Positions 29,151-42,264 are shown, numbered from the stretch's first letter. The stretch is DNA of 64,000 nt from Torymus aiolomorphi (GCA_036365515.1 CM070874.1:208748297-208812296), one strand, 5' to 3'. The notes: generated by a model not told the origin, from the sequence alone. Program-made: numbers and translations.

Positions 29151-29477
29151 ATTAAGATAAATAAATATTTAAATAATAATTATTCAATTTAAAATCTATC
29201 CTTCCTCGAGCAGAAAGTTTTGAACAAATATTTCAAATTAAATGCAAACTTCATACCTAAATAAATATTCGGCGAGTTAAAGAGTATTGGCCCGCAAAGA
29301 ACATTAATTTGAAGAAAAATTAAGTAACAAAACCTAGACAGGTGCACAGAAAAAATTTCCTAGAGTGACGTGACTACTGCAGCGCTAGGACTGACTATAG
29401 AATATCACGCATATGTAACTGCACCAATCTGACGCAACAGCTACGGAAATCGGTCAGTGGTAGGGTTCCTAAAACTC

Positions 29478-29930
29478 GCTTTCTGACACATTTAATCTAC
29501 CTTTATTCTGAGCGGTGATTTTCTTTTATATAAGCAAAACCTCGCGTGGAAAACTCGTCTATGTGAGAACGCGAGTCATGGACGATATAAGCTACGCCGA
29601 TTTTGAGCAGTGTTTTCGCTGTTTATGCAATGCACGTTTGAACAGCTCGTCTTTGAGAGCGTGACTCCTGGCATGTTTGGGCAATCTTCACTTTGGAGCA
29701 ATGTTTTCGCTTTATAAAAGCAGAAGCACGCGTATGAAGCTCGTTTTAGAGAGCCTGCTTCCTGGCACGTTTAAACTACCTTGATTTTGAGTTGTGATTT
29801 TCTTTTATATAAGCATAAGCACGCATGCGAAGCTCGTTTCAAGAACGCGCTTCCTAGCATGTTTAAGTTACCTTCATTTTGAATTAGGGTTTTCGCTTTA
29901 CTATAGCAGAAGCACGTGTGTAAAGTCAAC
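29478..29930. repeat. Tandem repeat, about four units of 107-115 bp
   Basis: Each unit has ttttatataagcaaaa-like, gcgtgaagctcgttt and cctggcatgtttaa-like parts. Similar units in reverse orientation occur at 59290-59430, again next to an R3 copy. Confidence 0.75.
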
Positions 29931-30237
29931 TTGAAGCGCTTGCGTAATAAAATTATTGGTCATCGCCAACACCGCTGAATATTTGAAAATTTATCTGATG
30001 TAGTCCCACTTTTCCAAGTCAACAATGTGGCTACAACTGAGTCAAAAATAAAGTTCTATATGCAATACGGGAGTAAAGTCGATTGTTCCGCGGGTGGGTT
30101 TTATACTGACCAAGCGAAACGAGCTTGTTAGATAGTAGCTATTTTATATGACATAACCGGACGCTATTTCTGACCTTTCGAATAATGCAATAACTTTCGA
30201 AGAAACAAAAACATATACTTTGCAGAAAAACTTTACC

Positions 30238-32202
30238 TTATGGGTGTGAAATGTGTGAAGAATATATACTAACCACTACATAGTATCCTTCGATAAAATC
30301 TACCGCTGATGTTTCTGACCAATAAGGCATTCTAAAACATTTATTTTTCACATCTTCCAATTGAATCAAAGAATTTTCTGATGATAACGCAGTACACAGG
30401 AAGACTCCTACAGATGATGAAGAGCAACAACCGAGATCAAACAAATCTTCTATACTAGTGAAATATTTAACGAGAAGATTGAAAGTTCCGTTTGAGTACT
30501 TAATAATATTTTGAACTACGCAAATGCTGTCATCGTGAAGCATAATAGTATTGCTCTTCTGATAAATAGATATACGACAAGATCCTGTAATAACTGTGGC
30601 ATATTGTTCATAACGAACTCTTGAAAGAGGTTCTGGCCCTTTAACATGCTTTTCTATGAATTTCAAAGAAGTATCGGTACGTTTCGGTAAATTCACCTGA
30701 ACACCTTCTGCAGTTCTGTTGGCAATTTGCTGTAAATGTTGACTTGGTTTCCTGCATAGTTTTCTGAAGTAAGTCATGTTATTTTCAAATATAAATGCTG
30801 AATAAGAATCTAAATTTCCAAATGATCGAACGTCACTGGCAAGGTGCAATAATCCATGAATATTGTATGACATAAATTCAATACCGTAAACATCTTGAGC
30901 CCTGGCTACAAAAATTTCTATGAGTTTTTCGGCAGTTGAAATTGATTCAGGAGTATTAAATGGTTCAATAAGTATTCGCATTGCTGTGTGAAGTAAAAGA
31001 AAATGCATGTATACAGCCGGATCAAATAAACCACAAAATATAACAGGACCACTATACAGAAGAAGTTGACGAAACTCAGTGGCTTTATATTTACCATGTT
31101 TAGTGACCTCAACAGGTTGTCTAGCAAATTCCTGAGGACAAAAATTTGCTACTACTTCTAAACGACCAGTTAATATTTTTACATAGTCAGATGGAAGTTT
31201 AGCAGTGTTGCTATATTTACCATCGATCGTTGCCTGTAGAATTTTCTCCATGGTACCGAGACAAACGAGATGCATATATTCAAATACTGTTTGTGAAACA
31301 AAATCCATGGGAAGACGATCAATGGAACACTCTTTGTCGTTATGATGCTCAACGTCCACTCTCATGTCGTATTCTTCTCTTGTGCGAAGTTGAAAATTTG
31401 TATCTACAAAGGCTATCACTCCGGGACGAATATATTCTCCTCTTATCCAGCATCGAGAACAAGGAACTAATGAACTGTGTCCTAAATGACCTAATACAAA
31501 TGCTCGAGCTGGGGCGTCTGCGATGAAACATCGTAGTACAATAGGTATTGAGTTACCATTAAATTCAATACCATCTTGTAAAGTCAAAAGAACTTCATCA
31601 ACAAAGAACTTCATAAAATCAGTGGCATTCATTGGCTTACCTGTGCCCTTATACACTCCTACAACTTCGGCAGCACTTTTATGAATATTGGCAACTTTAA
31701 TTTGAATTGGCCACATCACAATTTTACTCTTTTTATCGAAAGATATACCATCAGTGTTGAAATCTATTTGGAGAATATCAGGAATCATAGAAGAAGGAGT
31801 AGATTGCAAAATACGATTCAATCCACTTTGGAAACCTAAATGAAGATATTCACCTCCGGCAACTTCCATTATAGAAGTTGGATATCGAGGAGTATTTAAA
31901 ACAGCTCGAGCAGTGATACGAATATTTTGAAAGCAGTGGTGAGTACTAAGAGCCTGCAATACGGTTTCTGATTGTTTGTGAGTCATATTCGTAGTAGTGA
32001 AGGCAGAATTAAGTTTCATTTCCATATGTTTAACATCATCTACGTCTTCGTCTTCAGATATATAAGAAGATTGTACGTCGTCATTGGTTGGTATGTATTC
32101 AGTTGGGGAAGGACAATGAAAGGAAGAATAAGAATTTATGGACATTTCCTCATCTTGCTCCATAGAAACATCACTTGGAAAATTGGAAAGGTTAATTTCC
32201 AT
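30238..32202 (-). CDS. CACTA-like (Transposase_21-related) transposase
   Basis: A 654-residue frame with no interruption. The N-terminus is acidic (MEQDEEMSINSYSS). The core shows DFNTDGISFDKKSKIVMWPI (first conserved Asp region), RCFIADAPARAFVLGHLGH (second Asp) with a CSRCWIRG zinc-type pair, DFVSQTVFEYMHLVCLGTM, and the late signature HGLLHLASDVRSFGNLDSY then SAFIFENNMTYFRKLCRKP and LQQIANR. These fit the EnSpm/CACTA-related transposases common in insects, which cut and paste the element by binding its ends. A preceding ORF in another frame supplies a likely N-terminal part. A GTTAGT near the C-terminus could be a splice donor, so the last residues are uncertain. Confidence 0.85.
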   Translation of the reverse strand: MEINLSNFPSDVSMEQDEEMSINSYSSFHCPSPTEYIPTNDDVQSSYISEDEDVDDVKHMEMKLNSAFTTTNMTHKQSETVLQALSTHHCFQNIRITARAVLNTPRYPTSIMEVAGGEYLHLGFQSGLNRILQSTPSSMIPDILQIDFNTDGISFDKKSKIVMWPIQIKVANIHKSAAEVVGVYKGTGKPMNATDFMKFFVDEVLLTLQDGIEFNGNSIPIVLRCFIADAPARAFVLGHLGHSSLVPCSRCWIRGEYIRPGVIAFVDTNFQLRTREEYDMRVDVEHHNDKECSIDRLPMDFVSQTVFEYMHLVCLGTMEKILQATIDGKYSNTAKLPSDYVKILTGRLEVVANFCPQEFARQPVEVTKHGKYKATEFRQLLLYSGPVIFCGLFDPAVYMHFLLLHTAMRILIEPFNTPESISTAEKLIEIFVARAQDVYGIEFMSYNIHGLLHLASDVRSFGNLDSYSAFIFENNMTYFRKLCRKPSQHLQQIANRTAEGVQVNLPKRTDTSLKFIEKHVKGPEPLSRVRYEQYATVITGSCRISIYQKSNTIMLHDDSICVVQNIIKYSNGTFNLLVKYFTSIEDLFDLGCCSSSSVGVFLCTALSSENSLIQLEDVKNKCFRMPYWSETSAVDFIEGYYVVVSIYSSHISHP

Positions 32203-32206
32203 CGAG

Positions 32207-32404
32207 TCATTGCAATGATTTGCTGCAGGGAATTTCCATTATAATATTTCCATTGAGAACCGATTCACTGACGCATTCATCTTTAGAATTAGAATTTAGA
32301 ACATCCGTACGAGCGACAGTAACAAGACGATGCATGCGAGCTCTATAATCATATGAGCAGCGGTCTAAAGTTTTTCGAGTGCGAATCTGCTTTAATCTAT
32401 ACAT
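32207..32404 (-). CDS. Transposase N-terminal segment (basic), separate frame
   Basis: This ORF starts MYRLKQIRTRKTLDRCSYDY and is rich in Arg/Lys, as expected for the DNA-facing N-terminus of this transposase group. It stops at 32207-32209, five bases before the ATG of the main ORF and in another frame. Either a small indel split one gene, or the two parts are joined by splicing that I cannot resolve. Confidence 0.55.
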   Translation of the reverse strand: MYRLKQIRTRKTLDRCSYDYRARMHRLVTVARTDVLNSNSKDECVSESVLNGNIIMEIPCSKSLQ

Positions 32405-32885
32405 CACTCAATATAATCGATATAAAAACAAAAACAAAAAACGCAAATTAACTGCAGACTAACTATCAGAATTAGCTAATAACTAATATAAACTATTATT
32501 AAATGGGAATAAAATCATACAATTAGCGATAAAAGGCATGCATAAAATATAAACTGTTACAATCAAATTTGATATTAGACAAAAATAATAAAATAATAGT
32601 ACAAACCATATACTTGCATTAATAATATTTCATCATACCTGTAAATAATAGAAAATAATTCTGAATATAATATAAATATAAATAATAATTATAAAAGAAA
32701 ATTTTTTTAAATTAAAATAAATTTTTTTAAAATGATTGTATTTTTCATGAAATGATAATGAACTAAAGAAGTGAGAAAGTAACACAGTAATTTAATATAG
32801 AAATAGGATGTGAACATTTTTGTAAGGTATCGTAAAATTAAATGTATTATTAGGCGCATGCGTGCGATTGCACTCTACTGAAAAA

Positions 32886-34210
32886 GCTCAGGTGATTATC
32901 AGCTGATAATCAGGTGAAAATCATGCGAGAACCTCGTCTGATTATCAGCTTATTTTCACCTGAAAATTACGTTAATATTTTCATTTATTATTAATTATTA
33001 TTATTAATTATTATTTATTATTATTATTATTCACAGGAATCACATTCTCTTTTTTTTTTAAATAAGGGAATAGCGAAACGTAAAAACGGAAATAGAGAAG
33101 CATATTTCTGAAAATAGAGGAATTTTAAAAGAGACTGAAAATAATATTCAAGCTTTCCAGGATTAGCAAAATTTTACGAATTTGAAAAAGTTATGTTAAA
33201 AGTTCATTCAAATCAAAACTAATCAGTTAAGCTAAAAATTACTAATTGATAAAAATAATGAAGTTAAGAGTTAAATTAAAAAGTTAGAAGTTAATTATAA
33301 CAAAAAATAAAATCATACCTTATACATTACTAATCCCAGGACAGCAAGTCCAAATATTAAAAATGGTTTTAACAATAAAAACAGTATCCACAAACCCCAC
33401 TAATCCAAAGGCAACAAGTCGAAATCTAACTAAATGCTTGGACAATAAACCAAAACCTCTTAAATCCTACTAAACTAACCAGGGGCGTACTGGACATATA
33501 ACTGTATTACATAGAATATTGGATAGTATCTATACGTACAAGCTAGCTGGCGGTAAAAATAAAAAACTCTATTCTAAATAGCCGAGGGAGGCAAGTTCCA
33601 AGAATAGTATCAACATGAAAACGCAGGAGGCGGTTAAACTTTAAATAAAATAAAAAACTGTAGTCCTAATTAGTCGGGGGCGGCGAGGTCCACGAAAATA
33701 AGGAAGTTACGTAGACGTGCGACATTAAGTGTGCCGATTATTTGAAAAATTGTTAAACCCAGGTAACAGGAGGATGCAAGGTCCCCGAAAATAAGGGAAT
33801 TATGTTGACGTGCGACAGTAAGCGAGAGGATTATTTTAAAATGTCTGCACAATTGAGTAACTGCTTCTTTTACGTGGAACTCTTGTCCCCTGACTACTTG
33901 TGTTTAAGAATTAATTAAATGATCGTGTTGCTCACTGTCGCACGTCTATACGTAACTCCCTTATATGCGTAGGCTTTGCATCTCTCAGCTACTTGGGTTT
34001 GCACGTCTACGTCACCCCTTATTGGCGTGAACCGTGCATCACCCGACGAGTGAACCTTGCATCCTTCAACTACTTGGGTTTAACAATTATAAACAATAAT
34101 GATAATTAATAATAAATGAAAATCAGCTGATAATCACCTGATAATCAGGTGATTATCAGATGACTGACAGGTAACTTTTACCTGAAAATCGTGTTGATAT
34201 TTTTATTTGT
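32886..34210. repeat. Region bounded by gataatcaggtgattatcagctg palindromes
   Basis: At 32886-32960 and 34115-34200 the sequence carries tandem palindromes built from aggtgattatcag/ctgataatcacct, followed in both by cctgaaaat...cgtt-atatttt-att. These direct copies bracket satellite-like DNA and may be ends of an element. The interior has no gene. Confidence 0.5.
33655..34095. repeat. 93 bp satellite, diverged units in both orientations
   Basis: Plus-oriented units (aaacccaggtaacaggaggat, cgtagacgtgcgacattaag) up to about 33865 are followed by reversed units (cgcacgtctatacgtaactc, actacttgggtttaac). Confidence 0.7.
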
Positions 34211-34484
34211 TATTCATTATTCTTATGATTTATTATTGTTAATCTTAAATTTTTTATATTTAATTTTTCATTCCTAAATTATGACTATTATGATTCAAAT
34301 AGTACATTACGATACGGGTGTGAAAGGTTATTATTTACCTCATGAGACGCTTTTCGCACGAGCGAAGCGAGTGAGAAAAGTCGAATGCGGTAAAAATCAC
34401 CTTACGGACCAGTATATAAGGTGATAAAACGCAGTAAATAGAAAACAAAATCGGGCACCTATTTCAAAGAATGAATAGCACGGT

Positions 34485-34545
34485 CGACTCCTAGGCTTCT
34501 TCTATACTTGCCTTCGGAGCGCTCCGAGCTCCTTCATAGAATAAA
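34485..34545. repeat. Short repeat cttgccttcggagcgctccg, also near 16860
   Basis: The segment tacttgccttcggagc followed by gagctccttc matches 16846-16900 (cttgccttcggagcagtccc). Both have a GC-rich hairpin core. Confidence 0.5.
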
Positions 34546-34689
34546 AGCATTTGATTTTTTGTTTAAAAAATATATGTAATTATCTTATCATTTAAACTAA
34601 TTAAAACTAAATCATAGTGAAAAATAGTGTTCATAACCTCAAAAACGAAATAATACGCGCAAAGTGCGTTTGAATTTTACCAGTTATTT

Positions 34690-36400
34690 AAAAAAGTCAT
34701 AAACCCAATTGGCCAGGAAACGCAAGGTCCACTTAATAAAAGGGAGTTACGCAGATGTGCGACAGTAAGTCGAATATTTAAAAAAATCTGCTCAAATGCC
34801 TCTTTGTCCGTTGGCATCGCGTCCCCCGGCTATTTGGGTTTAAGACTTTTTTTAAATAATCGATTTGCTTACTATAGCACGCCTGCGTAACTATACCTTT
34901 ATTTTGCGTAGATCTCGCCGCCCCAACTATTTTGATTTAAGACTTTTTGAATTAATCGACTAGCTTATTGTCTCACGCTTGCGAAAATCATTTTTTTTTC
35001 GCGTGGACTTCGCGCATCCCGGCTATTTATTTTTTTTTTTTCATTTTCGACTCGCTTACGGTCACATGTCTGTAAATACCTTTTTCTTTGCGTACACTTG
35101 TAAAAAAAATTGGCGTGGCGACATAAAAATCAATCTGGAACCTTTGTCTTCGGGGGTGTAAAAGGGTTAAAACAGCGTAAAATACGCGAGAAATGTCGAA
35201 AATATAAGGGAATTGCGTAGACATGCAACAGTAAGCAACACGATTATTTAAATAATTTTTAAACCCAAGTAGCCGGGGGGATATAAGGCCCACGCTTCTA
35301 AGGGAGTCACGTAGACATGCAACAGTTAGTAAGACGGTTATTTAAATAATTTGTAAACCCAAGTAGCTGGGGGATATGAGGCCGACGCATATAAAGAAGT
35401 CACGTAGACATGTAATAGTAAGCAAGACGATTATTTAAATAATTTTTAAAGCCAAGATGCCGGGGAATATGTGGTCCACACATATAATGGGTCTGAAGTT
35501 TGCAACGTTGGAGTTCAACAAAATACTCACGTTTATACTAAATAATATTAATTTGATGTGTAGATTTAGTATTTTATAGTATAAAATAACTTGAAAACAA
35601 AGATTTAGATAAAATTTCCGTTGTTTAATAACTTTAATCAATCAAAAAATGTTGCATTCCAACGATGCAAACTTCAGACTCATCGCATATAAGGGAACTA
35701 TGTAGACGTGTAACAGTAAGCAAGACGATTATTTAAATAATCTTTAAGCCCAAGCAGCCGGGGGATATGATGTTCAGGCATATAAGGGAATTACGTAGAT
35801 TTGCAACAGTAAGGAATGACGATTTGTCAATGGATTAACTCATATTAATAAATTTTATATAAGGGAGTCATGAAAAAATAAGCAAAACGTTTATTTAAAT
35901 AATTTTTAAACCCAAGTAGCCGGGAAACACAAGGTCCACGCATATTAGGGAATTACTTAAACATGCAACAATAAGCAAGACAATTTTTTAAACAATTTTT
36001 AAACCCAAATAGGTGGGGGATATGAAGTCCACGCATATAAGGGAGCCATGTAGACATGAAAAAATAAGCAAAACGATTATTTAAATAATTTTAAACCCAA
36101 GTAGCCGGGTGACGCGAGGTCCATGCATATTAGTGAATTTATACGTAGACGTGCAACAATAAGCAAGACAATTATTTAAACAATTTTTAAACCCAAGTAG
36201 GCGGGGAATATGAGGTCCACGCATATAAAGGAGTCATGTAGACGTGAAAAAATAAGCAAAACGATTACTTAAATAATTTTTAAACCCAAGTAGTCGGGGG
36301 ATGCGAGGTCCAGCATATTAGGGAATTACGTAGACGTGCAACAATAAGCAAGACAATGATTTAAACAATTTTTAAATCCAAGTAGGCGGGGGCTTACGCG
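34690..36400. repeat. 93 bp satellite array within the giant element
   Basis: Units of about 92-95 bp with consensus elements atttaaataatttttaaacc, caagtagccgggggatatga and gtccacgcatataaggga...gtagacatgcaacagtaagc. From about 35205 to 36400 they run mostly in one orientation. Reversed units lie at about 34810-35000. The same satellite occurs at 60170-60860 and 62405-62550. Confidence 0.85.
35491..35679 (+). mobile_element. MITE, 189 bp, gtctgaagtttgc ends, copy 1
   Basis: Terminal inverted repeats gtctgaagtttgcaacgttg and caacgatgcaaacttcagac. It is inserted within a satellite unit (ccacacatataatgg before, gcatataaggg after). Confidence 0.75.
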
Positions 36401-36428
36401 TCTACGTAATTCCCTTATATGCGATGGA

Positions 36429-36638
36429 TCTGAAGTTTGCATCGTTGGAATGCAACATTTTTTACGATTGATTAAAGTTATTAAACAACGGAAATTTTAT
36501 CTAAATCTTCGTTTTCAAGTTATTTTATACTATAAAAAACTAAATCTACACGTCCAATTAATATTATTTAGTATAAACGTGAACTAAAATGAATTATGGT
36601 TTCTATTTTGTTGGACTCGAACGTTGCAAACTTCAGAC
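36429..36638 (-). mobile_element. MITE, about 210 bp, copy 2, opposite orientation
   Basis: Reverse-complement relative of 35491-35679 (tctgaagtttgcatcgttgg at one end, gttgcaaacttcagac at the other), also inside satellite DNA. The pair forms a long potential hairpin 0.75 kb apart. Confidence 0.75.
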
Positions 36639-36679
36639 CCATTATATGCGTGGACCACATATCCCCCGCCTACTAAAAA

Positions 36680-37550
36680 AAATTGATTTTGATTCAAGCA
36701 GGAAGTTTGATCGCGGGGCCCCCTTCAAGTCAGGGCCCGAGGCTCTAGCCCACCTTAGCCCCCCCCCCCGATCTAGACCTGCTCCGACTACCGGGTCCTA
36801 ACGATACGATGTCCCAACGCTACTGCCAGTTTGATATAGCTTGTCTAACTACACTGGCCTGTAGTTATTTTCTTTTAATAATATTATTTTAATAAATAAA
36901 CTAAATAAATAGATTTTTTTAATGAAATACAACTAAACGTTTGAACTATCTACTAAGATCATACATTTTCGCGTATTACGATTAGTTTCGGCGATAAAAG
37001 ACATTATAAAGGTTTTATGTGCATAAATATCCGAGTACTATGGGTCTTTTACCTTATTTTTAAAAAATGGTGTTAATGTAGGTATGTTTTTCACAAATAG
37101 TAGGATACACACCCACAGAGAAAAGATAATCTTTACTGTTAAGACGCGTCATTAACTATTAATGAACGGACGTTTGAATACGGACAAATGAATGTTCATT
37201 TATATAGTTAAACCAATTCATTAACAGTTAAGAAATGATTCGTTTGAGAAGTTTTCGAGCGGCCATGTTGAAGCACCCAAAGGCTTGATTTTGATTGGTC
37301 TTTGTAGAATAGGCGCCAAGATTTGATTTGTGAATTGATTGAGATTGAGTGGTTTGAATTTTTTTTAAAAGATAGTAGATTTTCTTACAAGGGGGGAAAA
37401 TGGAACTTTCGCAGGCACGTGATATGACGACCGAGGCGAAGCCGAGTACTGCTGTCCGAGTACTGCTGTCCGAGTACTGCGTCCAAAATTTGTAGTGTCC
37501 GACTACTGGGTCTTTTACCTTAGTACCAAATTTTATCTTTCTTTAACTGC
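36680..37550. other. Mixed unique sequence with short tandem motif
   Basis: A C-rich patch lies near 36750-36775. The motif gctgtccgagtact repeats at 37440-37480 next to ccgaggcgaagccgag. The phrase gggtcttttaccttat/g occurs at about 37050 and 37507. No gene is seen. Confidence 0.5.
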
Positions 37551-37559
37551 AGTATCGAT

Positions 37560-40130
37560 ACATACACAATATTAGCTTAAAAGTTTAGGATGAAATAAAT
37601 TAAAAATAAAAGAACAAAAAAGAATTAACCCCGTGCGGTCGAATTTTAGATAATAGATAAGAAAAAAATTAATTAAATTATTCAATATTCCGAATTCAGT
37701 TGTAAAATTATAAATGTATGTATTTATGGAATACTGCAATAATAAAAACAAGAATCTTTCAAAATAAATTCCAATTTTAAATATCAAACGAAATACTATC
37801 TTCGGAGTTGCGTGGTTACCTACTTTACCGGTAATTTTTAAATGCATATTTCGTTATCGTGTGTATATAGTGAAGCAGACATTTTCTATTAAAGTAAAAG
37901 AGATGTTCATGTATCTAACATATGACTTAAATTAAAGGAAAATCTTTTATACATAGTGAAAATAATTCAAGAAAAACCACTCACTTTCTATCAGATAAGT
38001 ATACTCATATAAATTAAAGTAATTACCATGAGTAAATACTCATAAATAGATCATAGATATCTTTGTGATAAATTTGACATTCCAGGTTTTGTTACTCAAC
38101 TCTTAAAAAAAAATAGAGCCATCGGAGTCAAGGAAAATAAAAACATCTACCTACTTCTATTGTAAAGTTTCATAACAGATCATGAACTCTCTCTCTCTCA
38201 TTAAAACAAAGATAGAGCCATCTGATTCAAGGAAAATAAAAACATCTACTATCTTCCGTCAGAAAGTTTCAGGATAGATCATCGACTCTCCCTCATTATG
38301 ATGTAATTATGATTTTATTTTCTGAAAAAGTTGTGCATCGCAATGAATGTGATGCTCCTGCATATTTCATAATCAAGTGATCGATTAAGAAATGGTCCTA
38401 CCAGTGATTTATATTGGCTTGTTTGTTATAAGTTTCAAATGGGATTTTGGATTTTTTAACCTGTTGCAATTTTAGTTTACAATTTATCTTAGTATTTTAA
38501 GGCAAAACTACCAATACTTGGCCATCAACAATCCAGTATCAAAAAGTGGCTGCATAGATTCTAGTAACTAACAACGTGTTGTCTGGTTTATATTTCATGA
38601 AGATAAATTTTAGATTAAGAAAGATTATGTACTGTATTGTAAGTAAGGGGGCCAAGTATTGGAGTGAAAGTTTTGGACATTAGAATCAGTTTTTTCCTAT
38701 AGTAGCCAACAACTGGTGCATTGATACTCGTCATCATATGATTACTTTATTATGGTACAATTATTAAATAATAATATAAATTTTTTGATGATTTAAAGAA
38801 TAATTTACCACTATACCTATAGTCGTTATTTTAGATTTAGTAGTGTTAATTCTTATACCTCTAATTCTTATACCATCTAACTTTAGGTTCTTAAGATGAC
38901 CAATGGTTGGTACATTTACCTTAGATCAGCAGCACATAAGCACATACACTGAGATGTCAAAATTTGAATATATGCACACTAGGGAGCCAGTTTTTTAAAT
39001 TAACCTTGATAGAAGAACAGATCTCAATAACAGGTAAATCTTTTTCTGATTTATTTATTTATTTTGCAACATTTATCTGCCATAGACTTATATGGCAATA
39101 AGGTAAATAAGAACTTTGAAGTCAATTTTTTCTTAATCGCTTTTCTTGATTTCAGTTATAGAAAATTACTTAATATTCTATTTATATAAAAATAGAATAT
39201 GAACATTAACTGGGCTTAAAAAAACATTGTATATGTATAGTAAGTTAATTCTGCCTCTACCGTGTTTTGAAAAATTTCATTGTTATAGGTTATTAAGCAT
39301 GTATTTAGAAAGGGTAAGAGTACATTTTTTGTAAAATCACATTGCACTTACTAAATTTTAAAAATTCATTTTTTGTATTTCAGGAAGGAGAAAAATTGGG
39401 AAACAGATCGCTTAGTCTCTTTTAAATTTTAATAAACGTGTTTTTTATAAAATGTAGTTTTTTAGACTTTGGCATAACTTTGTGAGAGCATCGTTGAAGG
39501 ATTTAGATGCACTGTACTTTTTATCAAATATACTTTTTATCTTATTTTATCCTCAAAGCCCTATATATACGATCCGCACTTAATATCATTTTAAATAAAT
39601 AAAAAATATATATAACTTTACTTTCTTCATGTTAATTGCGTCAATTCTCAATGAAGAAAAAGATCTTTAGCAGTATTTTCAGCGAGAAATCAGTAAATTA
39701 AACAGATTTTTATAAAACAAAGAATTTTTCCAGCTGCTGCTTGAAAGCTTTCAATTGTTCTGGATTCGTATAAACGCGAGATCACGGCCGTGGAGGCGCG
39801 AAAGAAATTTTCAGTATGGCGTCAGTGGCGGGTACATTTAAAAAACTTTCATAATAAAAAATTAAATTAGAATAATTGATTATAATATCAAATCTAAATT
39901 TACTTAGTATATTAAAAGATATTTAACGAAAAAATATTCATCAGATGAAAATTTGGGTGAAAGGAATCAATGAAAAAAATATTATAAAAACCAAATTATA
40001 TTATTTTATTATAAGATTAAAGATGCTTACTTTTACATTAATATTTATTATAAAATATATTAAAATTACATAATTATATTATATATAATGTTTATATACA
40101 ATAATTATTTATATAATTATTATATATTTT
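37560..40130. other. AT-rich region without recognised gene
   Basis: Only short ORFs of low information occur here. The one feature seen is a two-unit tandem duplication of about 97 bp at 38112-38298. Confidence 0.5.
38112..38298. repeat. Two-unit tandem duplication, about 97 bp each
   Basis: Both units contain atagagccatc, ttcaaggaaaataaaaacat and agatcat-gactctc. Confidence 0.8.
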
Positions 40131-40395
40131 GACACGTCGGCATTCTGCTGTCATTTTGTAAACACACGTGCCGTATCACTTCACGACAGCACGTTGGAAA
40201 CATTTTGTTGACACGCGTCCTGCACGAATTTTCAAAATTTGATCCATTTCATGAAAGCACGTTGGCAGCATATTGACGGCACGCATGAAGTGAATTTGTG
40301 TGACCGCACGCGTGACAGCACGATGACGGCATACAGGCAGCACGTCGTGGTAGCATTCATGCGCTGAATCTGCCCGGCACGCGCTGTTATCTGGG
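40131..40395 (-). repeat. Right terminal/subterminal repeat region of giant element
   Basis: Contains tgacacgtcggca, cgacagcacgttgg, tgacacgcgt, gcacgttggcagca, tgacggcacgcatg, gcacgcgtgacagcacg and ggcagcacgtcg, and ends cacgcgctgttatctggg. It mirrors the left end in motif content but not in exact order. Confidence 0.75.
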
Positions 40396-40544
40396 AAGGT
40401 AGTTCACCAGGAAATTGATTTTCTTTAAATTTTCTTAAAAATTAGTATACACCCGACAGAAGTTGATTCTTTCCGAACGTGCCTAGTCAATTTTAATATC
40501 CTGCAATCTCATTGGACAATTCCAATTTACTTTTTCAATGATTT

Positions 40545-40960
40545 AATAATTTATTAATATTTGTAAATTTCATATTTTTTTCTTATTATTTATATTTTTT
40601 GTTATTTCATACTTCTTTTATTCAATTTGTTTAAGACACAAATAATTATTTTTAATATTAATGATTTTGACATGTTCAGCCGATAAAACATGATTAATGA
40701 TAAAGTATGAGTAATACACCATCTTCATAAAAAACAAAAACAAATAAAATATTCTATAAACACGAATATCAGTGGCAGCTAATAAAAACATTTACATAAA
40801 TTTCTAAAGGCAAAATGAGTGTATATAAAATTATATGCCCATGAACCATAATCGTTTCAACTTTAAAATTTTTATCTCAAAATTGAGAGAGGGTAATTCT
40901 TACTATATTCACTTCACATTGCGATTATTCGAAAAATTACTTCAAACTCCAAACTTTCTG
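40545..40960 (+). repeat. Dispersed repeat R2, copy 2
   Basis: Same orientation as 16905-17546. It lies just outside the right end of the giant element, as copy 1 lies just outside the left end. Confidence 0.75.
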
Positions 40961-40974
40961 CAGAGCATGCTGTA

Positions 40975-41545
40975 AATTAACCTCAATAAAAAACAAAATC
41001 AAGTAAACAACACGCGCGCGTATCGCGTGTCATTTCCATTTTCTAGTAACATATACATAAAACTGTTCCCGAAAAAATACGATTTGAAAAGAGAGCTAAA
41101 ACAGTTTTTACAGTTTTAACCTCAAATATCTCTGAAATTTATTGACCAATCATTTAACCCAAATATCTTAGCCGAGAACTATCCAAAATCTACTTCTACA
41201 AGGAATTTCAAAGTGATTAAGTCAATTTAAAAAAAGTAAACGTGCTTCATACAAAACGCATTTTTTTCACTTTTTAATTTTTTTCTCAAAGACTAGTCGC
41301 AGAATGGATTCAAATTTTTACAGATTATGGCTACTTATTTATATTCTGCATTATCATGATTTAAAAAAAAAAAAAATTGACTATTTCTTTTTGGAGTTAT
41401 GAGGTTTAAAAAAAAACACGTTTTTGTTAATAACAAAAGAACCGCAATAGCTAATATAATTTTTAATAGAAAATATAGGTTTCTTTATGCTCTTTCGAAT
41501 GCTATCTGTCCGATTCAAATATCTTAATGTTATCATTAAAAAAAA
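40975..41545 (+). repeat. Dispersed repeat R1, copy 3
   Basis: Carries aacctcaataaaaaacaaaa and ttttaacctcaaatatctct and leads into an (AC/GC)n tract, just as copy 2 leads into (AC)n. Confidence 0.75.
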
Positions 41546-41704
41546 CGCAAAAATGAATTTTGCGAAAATTGAAAATACGAAATAAAACCAAAACGCATCG
41601 GCGAATCAAAAACAGGAATACATCCTTCCCCCATTCACAAAAAAAAACAAAAAAATGAGATTTTTCCGGTTAAAATCCATCGAATAGATCCTGAGATAAA
41701 ACGG

Positions 41705-41885
41705 TATACGTACGCGCGCGCACGCACGCACACACTCACGCACGCACGCACGCACGCACGCACGCACACGCACACGCACAGGCACACACACGCACACACG
41801 CACCCACGCCGCACGCACGCACGCACACGCACACGCACACGCACGCGCACACTCACACGCACGCGCACACTCACACACATACACA
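41705..41885. repeat. Imperfect (AC/GC)n microsatellite
   Basis: Alternating cacgcacgcacacgcac-type sequence. Followed by acattttctaacatcatgtg...gcttcctctagaaggaagc, matching the tail after the pure (AC)n tract. Confidence 0.9.
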
Positions 41886-42030
41886 CATTCGTACAGACAT
41901 TTTCTAACATCATGTGATTCGAACTTCTATCACCTCTATTCGTGTTTCTAGAGCGATTTAACGAAACTTAAAATTTTTCTATTATAAAGCTTCCTCTAGA
42001 AGGAAGCAAAAAAAAACAGTGTGAAACAAG

Positions 42031-42264
<234 letters not shown>

